A stretch of DNA of 6,080 nucleotides from Thiodiazotropha sp037382065 (lineage in GTDB: Bacteria; Pseudomonadota; Gammaproteobacteria; Chromatiales; Chromatiaceae). The position numbers and the translations under genes are program-made. The stretch lies in assembly GCA_037382065.1 (NCBI GenBank), contig JARRQF010000233.1, positions 1 through 6,080 on the forward strand, given 5' to 3'. The notes beneath the pieces are model-generated. The model was not told the origin of the DNA and did no database searches. It worked only from the letters and a program-made list of their open reading frames with translations. Below are positions 1 through 6,080 of the stretch, piece by piece. How positions within the stretch are numbered: the stretch's first letter is position 1; the number at the start of each line of letters is the position of its first letter.

Positions 1-2151
1 TTCAGCTAGCGTTTTTGAGACTTCTGCCTCACTAAGACCGAAGAGAAAGAAGTTCTCTGCGCCCACCTGCTCACGAATCTCTACATTGGCACCATCAAGC
101 GTTCCGATGGTCAGTGCGCCGTTAAATGAGAATTTCATATTCCCTGTTCCTGATGCCTCTTTACCAGCCGTCGAAATTTGCTCTGAGAGGTCTGCGGCTG
201 GGTATATTGGTTCGGCATTCTTGACGTTGAAGTCCGGCATGAAAACAATTCGGATGCGCCCATCGATCTCTGGGTCGTTATTGATTACCTCACCTATCGA
301 GTTGATCAGTTTGATCATGAGTTTGGCCATCCGATAGCCAGGTGCCGCCTTGCCACCAAAGATGAAGGTGCGCGCTGGAATATTCAGGTCAGGCTCGTGC
401 TTGAGACGATGGTAGAGTGTAATGATGTGCAATGCGTTGAGGTGTTGGCGTTTGTACTCATGGATTCGCTTGACCTGAACATCGAACAGAGAATGGGGGT
501 TGACAATGATACCGGTCTGTTTACGGATACGTTCGGCCAGGTAAGTTTTGGCATTTAACTTTGCTTGCATCCATTTTTCCTGAAAGCCTGCGTCATCTGC
601 CAGTGGTTCAAGTTTTTTCAGGCTATTCATATCCTTGGCCCACTCTTCGCCTGCAAGTTCGGTCATGATTAGGTTTAGGCCAGTATTATTCAGCTGAACA
701 AAACGCCTTGGGGTTATGCCATTAGTGATGTTGTGAAATTTTTCCGGCCACATTTCATGGAAGTCTCTGAGTATGGTGCTTTTGACTAGTTCTGAATGCA
801 TAGCGGCAACACCATTCACAGCAAAACTGCCCACAGTGGCTAGGTTGGCCATACGCACAGTGCGTACTTTGCCCTCACCGATAATTGACATGCGTGTGAT
901 ACGTGCATCATTGGCAAGAAAATGGGTGCGTGCCTGGTCGAGGAAGTGATTATTTATCTCATAGATAATTTCAAGGTGGCGTGGCAGCAGACGCCCAAAC
1001 AGATCAACAGGCCAAGTCTCCAGCGCTTCGGGTAGCAAGGTGTGATTGGTGTAGGCGAAGGTATTGCGTGTGATCTCCCAAGCAGGGCCCCATTCCAGGT
1101 CGTGCTCATCAATCAATAGCCGCATTAACTCAGGTATGGCTATCGCGGGATGTGTATCATTAAGTTGCGCAGTGAATTTCTCGTGGAAGCTGTCTAGATT
1201 TTCTGAGTGTTTTTGATGGATACGGAGCATGTCTTGCAGCGAGCAGGAGACAAAAAAATACTGCTGTTTGAGGCGCAGTTCCTTCCCTACTGCCGGTTCA
1301 TCGTTAGGGTAGAGCACCTTAGTAATGTTTTCGGCAGCAACTTTTGCATCGACTGCGCCATAGTAATCGCCCTGGTTAAAGCTCTGGAAGTTAAACGATT
1401 GTGGCGCCTGAGAGCGCCAAAGTCGTAGCAGATTGACGTTGCCAACAGCGAAACCGAGAATTGGAGTGTCGTAGGCAACCCCGTCAACGACCAGGTCGGG
1501 AATCCAGCGTACCTTTAATATGCCATGTTGGTCGGTATATTGTTCTGTGTGCCCTCCCAGTTTGACTGGAAAACGTAGTTTGGGTCGAGGCAGTTCCCAT
1601 GGGTTACCATTACGTAGCCAGAGATCCGAGATCTCCACCTGCCAACCGTCACTAATCTCCTGGTCGAAGATGCCAAACTCGTAGCGGATGCCGTAGCCAA
1701 TGGCTGGTACCTGGAGCGTTGCCAAAGAATCGAGATAGCAGGCAGCCAACCTGCCAAGGCCGCCATTCCCTAGGCCTGGCTCTTCCTCCTCCTCCAGGAT
1801 CGCATCGAAGTCCAGCTCTAGCTCTTCGGCTGCTTGTCGGGCAATATCGAGAATACCCAGATTATTGAGATTGTTAGCCAGGTGAGGGCCGAGCAGAAAC
1901 TCTGCCGAGAGATAGCAGACAGTACGGGCATTGGTGTCCTTATATACCTTGGCCGTCTTCACCCAGCGCTCAAGCATGCGGTCACGTACGGTATAGGAGG
2001 CCGCCATGTAGAAGTCATGATTGGTAGCAGCATGTTGAGGTCGGCCGAGAGAAAAGAATAAGTTTTCTTGGAACGCTCTTTTCAAGGATTCAAGACTCAA
2101 ACCGGTGCGAATACTTTCGCTCTCAATGTAGGCTCTATTTTTTTCATTCAT
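1..2151 (-). CDS. glgP: Glycogen/alpha-glucan phosphorylase, 3' end beyond the window
   Basis: This is a GT35-family phosphorylase, a cytoplasmic PLP enzyme that releases glucose-1-phosphate from the non-reducing ends of glycogen. I translated 717 codons from the ATG at 2151 to the left edge without a stop or frameshift. The family is usually about 815-840 residues, so roughly 100-125 C-terminal residues lie outside. Family landmarks appear in order: GLGNGGLGRLAACYLDSLATL-type loop (about 126-146), QLNDTHPAIAIPELMR (329-344), TNGITPRR (476-483), QVKRIHEYKRQ (559-569), FGGKAAPGY (598-606) and the PLP-lysine block EASGTGNMK, with the lysine at residue 673. An acidic run of five glutamates (120-124) precedes the glycine loop. 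The start at 2151 has AGGA 9 nt upstream. An in-frame ATG at 2190 would add 13 residues but lacks a well-spaced ribosome-binding site. It is the last gene seen in the ackA-xfp-glgP run, 51 nt after xfp. Maltodextrin phosphorylase is the main alternative, since substrate preference cannot be read from sequence alone. Confidence 0.96.
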   Translation of the reverse strand, partial: MNEKNRAYIESESIRTGLSLESLKRAFQENLFFSLGRPQHAATNHDFYMAASYTVRDRMLERWVKTAKVYKDTNARTVCYLSAEFLLGPHLANNLNNLGILDIARQAAEELELDFDAILEEEEEPGLGNGGLGRLAACYLDSLATLQVPAIGYGIRYEFGIFDQEISDGWQVEISDLWLRNGNPWELPRPKLRFPVKLGGHTEQYTDQHGILKVRWIPDLVVDGVAYDTPILGFAVGNVNLLRLWRSQAPQSFNFQSFNQGDYYGAVDAKVAAENITKVLYPNDEPAVGKELRLKQQYFFVSCSLQDMLRIHQKHSENLDSFHEKFTAQLNDTHPAIAIPELMRLLIDEHDLEWGPAWEITRNTFAYTNHTLLPEALETWPVDLFGRLLPRHLEIIYEINNHFLDQARTHFLANDARITRMSIIGEGKVRTVRMANLATVGSFAVNGVAAMHSELVKSTILRDFHEMWPEKFHNITNGITPRRFVQLNNTGLNLIMTELAGEEWAKDMNSLKKLEPLADDAGFQEKWMQAKLNAKTYLAERIRKQTGIIVNPHSLFDVQVKRIHEYKRQHLNALHIITLYHRLKHEPDLNIPARTFIFGGKAAPGYRMAKLMIKLINSIGEVINNDPEIDGRIRIVFMPDFNVKNAEPIYPAADLSEQISTAGKEASGTGNMKFSFNGALTIGTLDGANVEIREQVGAENFFLFGLSEAEVSKTLAE

Positions 2152-2160
2152 GTCTAGGGT

Positions 2161-2164
2161 TCCT
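2161..2164 (-). promoter_or_regulatory. Ribosome-binding site supporting the glgP start at 2151
   Basis: On the minus strand AGGA lies 9 nt upstream of the ATG at 2151. It is a modest Shine-Dalgarno match, but it favours this start over the in-frame ATG at 2190, which has only an AGAG almost touching the start codon. It also suggests that glgP is translated independently within the shared message. Confidence 0.5.
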
Positions 2165-2202
2165 AAATAACTTGGACATGCTGGGTCCATCTCTGATTAT
2201 TG

Positions 2203-4581
2203 TTAAATCGGCCAAGTCCAATCGGCCACATCAGGCTTATCTACGCCGTGTTCATAGGCATATTGACGACATTCAATCTGCATTTCACGCAGTTTCTCTT
2301 TCACATGGGCACCAGCGACCTGCAGTCGAGGTACCCGATTGATGACATCAATGCTCAGGCTGAAGCGATCGATCTCGTTACTAATGGCTAACTCCAGGGG
2401 GGTGTTGATATTCCCCTTCTCTTTGTAGCCGCGCACATGCAGATTGCGGTGATTGGTGCGTCGGTAGGCAAGACGATGGATTAGCCAGGGATAACCGTGA
2501 AAATTGAAGATGATCGGCTTGTCCTTGGTAAAGAGGCTGTCAAAATCATTGTCAGAAAGACCGTGAGGATGCTCCCCTGCTGGTTGCATGCGAAATAGGT
2601 CGACCACATTGATAAACCGGATCTTAAGATCCTTGAAATTTTCGCGCAATAATGCAGTAGCAGCCAGCGCTTCTTTTGTCGGTACATCACCGCATCCTGC
2701 CATCACAACATCCGGCTCGCTGCCTTGGTCGTTACTGGCCCATTCCCAGATCCCCAGGCCTTTGGTGCAGTGCTTGATCGCGGCATCCATATCCATATAC
2801 TGAAGATGGTTCTGCTTGTCGCAGACAATCACATTAATGTTATCGTGGCTACGCAGACAGTGATCAGCGGTAGAGAGGAGAGTGTTGACATCGGGTGGCA
2901 GGTAGATTCGGGTTACTTCCGGATTCTTATTCACAACCACATCGAGAAAGCCGGGATCCTGGTGTGTGAATCCGTTATGGTCCTGACGCCAAACGGTTGA
3001 AGTGATGAGCAGATTGATGGAAGAGACCGGCTGACGCCATGGAATCTCCTCACAGATGGCAAGCCACTTGGCGTGTTGGTTGTACATTGAATCAATGACG
3101 TGCACAAAAGCTTCATAGGTGGCGAAAAAACCATGACGGCCAGTCAGTACATATCCCTCGTACCAACCCTCTAATGTATGTTCCGATAACATTTCCAAAA
3201 CGCGTCCGTTTGGAGAGAGTTCGCCTCCATCTTCGTCGACCGGAAGATAATCCATTAGCCAAAGCTTTTTGCTCACTTCATATATAGCATCAAGTTTATT
3301 GGAGGTGTTCTCGTCAGGGCCGAAGACGCGGAAATTATCCATGTTATCGCGCATTACATCGCGCAGTAGCGCACCAAGTGGCTTGGTGTTCATTGTACTA
3401 GTCTGCCCCGGTTTGTGAACAGCAGCTGCATAATCACGGAAGTCGGGTATGCGCAGTTCTCGGCGCAGTAGTCCACCATTGGCATGTGGATTGGCGCTCA
3501 TCCGTTTTATGCCTGTGGGTGACAATGCGCGAAGTGATTCGATCAGGCGACCGTTTTGATCGAATAACTCTTCGGGGCGGTAGCTCTTCATCCATGCTTC
3601 AAGCTGGCGTAGGTGCTCCGGATTCTCATGCATGCCGCCAATGGGGACTTGGTGTGAACGCCAGTATCCCTCAACCTGATGGTCATCGACCTGTTTGGGT
3701 CCGGTCCACCCCTTGGGCGTGCGCAGTACAATCATTGGCCAATAGACACGAGTCGCTTTGCCGGTTGTTCGCGCTTCACTCTGAATGGCGCGGATATCTG
3801 AGAGACATCGATCCATTGTCGAAGCCATCTTTTGGTGGAGGATCAAGGGATCATCACCTTCAACAAAATGGGGTACCCAGCCATATCCCTGCAATAGATT
3901 TTCGAGTTCTTCGTGTGGGATGCGCGAGAGCAGAGTGGGGTTGTTTATTTTATAACCATTAAGGTGGAGTATAGGGAGTACTGCACCATCACGAATCGGG
4001 TTTAAGAATTTGCTCGAATGCCAGGAGGTGGCTAAAGGTCCTGTTTCTGCTTCGCCATCACCGACAACCGCAGCTACCACAAGATCGGGGTTGTCAAAAG
4101 CCGCGCCATGGGCATGGGAGAGGCTATAGCCAAGCTCCCCGCCTTCATGGATTGATCCAGGGGTTTCAGGAGTGCAGTGGCTGCCAATACCACCGGGGAA
4201 GGAGAACTGTTTAAAGAAATGGGCCATGCCCTCCTCATCCTGACTTTTCTCAGGATAGATTTCTGAGTATGTTCCCTCCAGATAGACCGGTGCCAATACG
4301 CCGGGAGCACCATGACCGGGTCCCGCCATGAAGATGGCATTCAGATTCTTTTCGACAATGAGTCTGTTAAGGTGAACATAGACGAAGGAGAGACCCGGAC
4401 TGGCGCCCCAATGGCCAAGCAGCCGGTTTTTAATGTGCTCGGGTTGGAGCGGCTCGCGCAGTAGTGGGTTGTGCCGAAGGTAGATCATGCCGACCGCCAG
4501 ATAGTTACAGGCGCGCCAATAGGCATCAATACGTGCCAGTTGATCGGAATCCAATGAGTTATTGAAAGATTGTTCTGACAT
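2203..4581 (-). CDS. xfp: Xylulose-5-phosphate/fructose-6-phosphate phosphoketolase
   Basis: This thiamine-diphosphate enzyme cleaves xylulose-5-P (to glyceraldehyde-3-P) or fructose-6-P (to erythrose-4-P), using phosphate and releasing acetyl-phosphate and water in the cytoplasm. From the ATG at 4581 it is 792 residues, the usual family length. It carries phosphoketolase signature EGGELGY (146-152) and the TPP/Mg motif GDGEAETG (174-181). His57 (GHWG), His90 (GPGHG), His135, His310 (RSHQVP) and His540 (THQDPGF) match the histidines known to be important in bifidobacterial enzymes. The middle pyrimidine-binding domain includes GPDENTSN (421-428) and TGRHGFFATYEAF (480-492); a C-terminal domain of about 200 residues follows (about 585-792). 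All three domains are intact. I chose 4581 because AAGGTGG precedes it with a 4-nt gap; the ATG at 4629 overlapping the ackA stop has no ribosome-binding site and would add 16 residues that do not look conserved. Preference for the C5 or C6 substrate cannot be told from sequence. Its neighbour ackA uses its product. Confidence 0.97.
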   Translation of the reverse strand: MSEQSFNNSLDSDQLARIDAYWRACNYLAVGMIYLRHNPLLREPLQPEHIKNRLLGHWGASPGLSFVYVHLNRLIVEKNLNAIFMAGPGHGAPGVLAPVYLEGTYSEIYPEKSQDEEGMAHFFKQFSFPGGIGSHCTPETPGSIHEGGELGYSLSHAHGAAFDNPDLVVAAVVGDGEAETGPLATSWHSSKFLNPIRDGAVLPILHLNGYKINNPTLLSRIPHEELENLLQGYGWVPHFVEGDDPLILHQKMASTMDRCLSDIRAIQSEARTTGKATRVYWPMIVLRTPKGWTGPKQVDDHQVEGYWRSHQVPIGGMHENPEHLRQLEAWMKSYRPEELFDQNGRLIESLRALSPTGIKRMSANPHANGGLLRRELRIPDFRDYAAAVHKPGQTSTMNTKPLGALLRDVMRDNMDNFRVFGPDENTSNKLDAIYEVSKKLWLMDYLPVDEDGGELSPNGRVLEMLSEHTLEGWYEGYVLTGRHGFFATYEAFVHVIDSMYNQHAKWLAICEEIPWRQPVSSINLLITSTVWRQDHNGFTHQDPGFLDVVVNKNPEVTRIYLPPDVNTLLSTADHCLRSHDNINVIVCDKQNHLQYMDMDAAIKHCTKGLGIWEWASNDQGSEPDVVMAGCGDVPTKEALAATALLRENFKDLKIRFINVVDLFRMQPAGEHPHGLSDNDFDSLFTKDKPIIFNFHGYPWLIHRLAYRRTNHRNLHVRGYKEKGNINTPLELAISNEIDRFSLSIDVINRVPRLQVAGAHVKEKLREMQIECRQYAYEHGVDKPDVADWTWPI

Positions 4582-4585
4582 GGTA

Positions 4586-4592
4586 CCACCTT
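4586..4592 (-). promoter_or_regulatory. Ribosome-binding site deciding the xfp start
   Basis: AAGGTGG on the minus strand has one mismatch to AAGGAGG and ends 4 nt before the ATG at 4581. The competing in-frame ATG at 4629 is preceded by AT-rich ackA coding sequence with no purine-rich match. This site is the main reason for calling a 792-residue rather than an 808-residue phosphoketolase. Confidence 0.65.
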
Positions 4593-4625
4593 GCTGATAT
4601 AGCTCTATTGATGATGTTTTATGTG

Positions 4626-5852
4626 TCATGTGGCGTGATTAGAAATATTGAATTCTTTAGTCAGGAGGTCACGGGTCTGGCGCGCAATCGATAGCTCCTC
4701 ATTGGTGGGGATGACCAATATTGCGGTATCGCTCCCAGGCCGTTCTATCGCTGATATCTCATTACTTTTGGCAGAAATATTGCGCTGATTGTCAATCTCG
4801 ATGCCCAGGTGATCTAATCTCTCCGTGGTTGCAGCACGAACCATAGCGCTGTGCTCGCCGATTCCACCACTGAATATGAGCGCATCGAGTCCACCTAGCG
4901 CGGCTAAGTAAGCTCCTATGTATTTACGCAGACGATAGGTCATGATCTCGACAGCAAGTTTCGCATCGGCGTCACCTTGTAATGCACGTGCTTCGATTTC
5001 GCGAAGGTCCGCGCATCCCGCAATCCCCTTTAGTCCACTTGATTGATTGAGAAGCTGCTCGGTTTCCTCCCAAGACCAGCCCTGCCGAACAAGGTAGTGG
5101 CATATAGCAGGGTCGATGTCGCCACAACGGGTACCCATCACAAGTCCTTCGAGCGGCGTCATACCCATAGAGGTGTCGATGCAACGCCCATATTCGATAG
5201 CTGCCGCACTGGCACCATTGCCAAGATGGAGAGTGATTAGGCGTAAAGATTCAATAGGTCTATCCAGCCAAGTCGCTGCGGTCTCTGCGATAAACTGATG
5301 GGAGGTTCCATGAAAGCCGTAGCGGCGTACTCTATGTTTGTGATAGATCTTTGTGGGGATGGCATAACGATAGGCATAGGATGGGATTGAGTGGTGAAAA
5401 GCGGTATCGAAAACGGCGATTTGGGGTGCATTTGGTGCCAGCTCAGTGGTCACACGGATGCCTATCAGATTGGCTGGGTTATGTAGAGGGGCTAGTGGTT
5501 CTAGGTTCTCTATAGCTTCTATGACTTCTGCATCAATGAGCACTGGTGAGGAAAATCGTTCGCCTCCATGGACCACCCGATGGCCGATGGCATCGATACC
5601 ATTACCATGGAAAAGTATGCCATTAGCGGTTAACACTTCCACGATCCAGTCCAGCGCGGCACGGTGATCCTTGACGCTACGCATACCGCTCCCATAACTC
5701 TCCTTGCCTTCATGCCATGTTAGGTGATCGAATTTTGCCTCGGGGGAGCCGATGCGTTCCAGCAATCCTGTGGCAACGAAACGCTCATCACTCATATCAA
5801 ATAGGCGATATTTAATTGAGGAGCTGCCAGCATTAATAACCAGTATTCGCAT
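4626..5852 (-). CDS. ackA: Acetate kinase
   Basis: This enzyme of the ASKHA kinase fold interconverts acetyl-phosphate + ADP with acetate + ATP. The protein is 408 residues, a typical length. Signature 1, VINAGSSSIK, is at 5-14 and signature 2, RYGFHGTSH, at 177-185. Residues matching the Methanosarcina thermophila active site are all present, shifted by one: Asn7, Arg92 (HRVVHGGERF), His124, Asp149 (FDTAFHHSIP), His181, Arg242 (MGTRCGDIDP) and Glu385 (IPTNEE). The nucleotide-binding segments HLGNGAS (209-215) and FSGGIGEHS (327-335) are also intact. The start is secure: GGGAGGAG lies just before the ATG at 5852. It is the first gene of the run, and its TGA stop overlaps an ATG in frame with xfp. 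With no phosphotransacetylase gene alongside, its acetyl-phosphate most likely comes from the phosphoketolase. Propionate or butyrate kinase is less likely given the complete acetate-kinase residue set, although related short acyl-phosphates may also be used. Confidence 0.97.
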   Translation of the reverse strand: MRILVINAGSSSIKYRLFDMSDERFVATGLLERIGSPEAKFDHLTWHEGKESYGSGMRSVKDHRAALDWIVEVLTANGILFHGNGIDAIGHRVVHGGERFSSPVLIDAEVIEAIENLEPLAPLHNPANLIGIRVTTELAPNAPQIAVFDTAFHHSIPSYAYRYAIPTKIYHKHRVRRYGFHGTSHQFIAETAATWLDRPIESLRLITLHLGNGASAAAIEYGRCIDTSMGMTPLEGLVMGTRCGDIDPAICHYLVRQGWSWEETEQLLNQSSGLKGIAGCADLREIEARALQGDADAKLAVEIMTYRLRKYIGAYLAALGGLDALIFSGGIGEHSAMVRAATTERLDHLGIEIDNQRNISAKSNEISAIERPGSDTAILVIPTNEELSIARQTRDLLTKEFNISNHAT

Positions 5853-5855
5853 GCA

Positions 5856-5863
5856 CTCCTCCC
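5856..5863 (-). promoter_or_regulatory. Strong ribosome-binding site of ackA
   Basis: GGGAGGAG on the minus strand lies directly upstream of the ackA ATG, with the GGAGG core 5 nt from the start codon. It is the best Shine-Dalgarno match of the three genes, in keeping with ackA being the first cistron. Confidence 0.8.
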
Positions 5864-5910
5864 AGGTCAGTGGTTGCTAACGCTAGTGTGGTGCTTCATA
5901 CAAATTGACG

Positions 5911-5941
5911 ATGATAGAAGCCTGCTCAGGCCAGGAGACAA
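5911..5941 (-). promoter_or_regulatory. Weak candidate sigma-70 promoter for ackA-xfp-glgP
   Basis: On the minus strand TATCAT (5911-5916) matches the -10 consensus at five of six positions. TTGTCT (5936-5941) matches the -35 consensus at four of six, with a 19-bp spacer that is longer than ideal. The site is 59 nt upstream of the ackA start. The spacer is almost wholly one arm of the 20-bp inverted repeat. No sigma-54 promoter was seen. The call is tentative. Confidence 0.25.
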
Positions 5942-6012
5942 GGCGCCATGCGCAGGGAATGGCTCGCCCTTTTCAAGCATTGCAACGCAGTATCCTGGCC
6001 TGAGCAGGCTTC
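5917..6012. repeat. Perfect 20-bp inverted repeat with 56-nt loop
   Basis: The arm at 5917-5936 (GAAGCCTGCTCAGGCCAGGA) is the exact reverse complement of 5993-6012, and pairing ends on both sides. Each arm also contains a near-palindrome, GCCTG-CT-CAGGC or its complement. It is not a typical intrinsic terminator, because the loop is long and no T-run follows on either strand. Likely readings are the ends of a small interspersed element, a structured RNA leader, or paired binding sites. Confidence 0.85.
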
Positions 6013-6079
6013 CCTTCGGGCGAGACGCTAAGCGGTCATCCGCATTGTTGCGCGCCTTGGAAAGGGAGAAGCCATTCCC
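5939..6079. repeat. Interleaved imperfect inverted repeats, probably mosaic intergenic element
   Basis: Several further blocks recur in inverted orientation: CAAGGCGC at 5939-5946 and 6052-6059; GGGAATGGCT at 5955-5964 and 6070-6079; CTCGCCC at 5963-5969 and 6018-6024. The second pair extends into a longer imperfect match: plus strand 5955-5990 resembles minus strand 6079-6042, sharing GGGAATGGCT, CCCTTT, CAAG and GCAAC in the same order. Block order differs between the two strands, so the blocks cross the 20-bp repeat rather than nest within it. A further small hairpin, GCGG-TCAT-CCGC, lies at 6032-6043. The right copy ends at the window edge and may continue. No coding sequence is evident here. 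Confidence 0.65.
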
Positions 6080-6080
6080 G

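Noticed and set aside
1..2151. Possible glgP pseudogene, because no complete long frame closes in this part
   Set aside because: Reading the minus strand from 2151 to base 1 gives 717 continuous codons with all family motifs in order; it is open only because the window ends.
2172..2221. Possible terminator or attenuator hairpins between xfp and glgP (TGGAC/GTCCA at 2173-2189; TTGGAC/GTCCAA at 2172-2221)
   Set aside because: Stems are only 5-6 bp, one with a long loop, and no T-run follows on the minus strand, so they do not support termination.
2206..2228. Nine-base direct repeat AATCGGCCA, 14 bp apart
   Set aside because: It lies in codons for the conserved-looking C-terminus of Xfp (VADWTWPI) and is explained by similar codons; too short to treat as an element.
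3486..3962. Plus-strand open frame of 158 residues
   Set aside because: It lies wholly antisense within the intact xfp coding region, has no recognisable domain, and its composition is what the shadow of a real gene gives.
2203..4581. Transketolase or another TPP enzyme instead of phosphoketolase
   Set aside because: EGGELGY, GDGEAETG, the full set of phosphoketolase histidines and the 792-residue length are specific to phosphoketolase; transketolases are about 660 residues and lack these.
5917..6012. Intrinsic terminator of a gene to the right
   Set aside because: The 56-nt loop and absence of a T-tract on either strand do not fit; no coding end is visible between here and the right edge.
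5917..6080. CRISPR array, integron attC site or tRNA
   Set aside because: Repeats are inverted and only paired, not regularly spaced direct repeats. No GTTRRRY/RYYYAAC core pair and no cloverleaf were found.

Overview
The window holds three adjacent genes of central carbon and energy metabolism, all on the minus strand. In transcription order (right to left) they are acetate kinase (ackA, 4626-5852), phosphoketolase (xfp, best start 4581, stop 2203) and glycogen phosphorylase (glgP, start 2151, running off the left edge). To their right lies 228 bp of non-coding DNA (5853-6080) filled with inverted repeats. Base composition looks moderate, near 50% GC. The proteins look bacterial and proteobacterial in style, most likely from a gammaproteobacterium that stores glycogen, such as a sulfur oxidiser or methanotroph. 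That assignment is an impression from the protein sequences and has not been tested by a search.

The genes are packed like an operon. The ackA stop codon overlaps a possible upstream ATG of xfp in an ATGA. The better-supported xfp start lies 44 nt downstream of the ackA stop, behind an AAGGTGG ribosome-binding site. The xfp-glgP gap is 51 nt and has no convincing terminator. The products form a short route: GlgP releases glucose-1-phosphate from glycogen; after conversion to fructose-6-phosphate (or xylulose-5-phosphate), Xfp cleaves it with phosphate to acetyl-phosphate; AckA uses acetyl-phosphate to make ATP and acetate. The cluster therefore reads as a glycogen-to-acetate, ATP-yielding module that bypasses lower glycolysis, pyruvate and phosphotransacetylase. 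No pta gene lies in the window.

The least ordinary part is the region upstream of ackA. It contains a perfect 20-bp inverted repeat with a 56-nt loop (5917-5936 / 5993-6012). Interleaved with it is a second, imperfect inverted pair (about 5955-5990 against 6042-6079) plus shorter matching blocks, in a mosaic order that a single hairpin cannot explain. It looks like a small interspersed repeat or non-autonomous mobile element cut by the right window edge. One arm of the perfect repeat sits inside the spacer of a weak candidate promoter for the operon.

I see no tRNA, rRNA, CRISPR array, transposase or unknown protein family here. The coding part is well-known enzymology in an informative arrangement; novelty, if any, lies in the repeat region and in the operon grouping.
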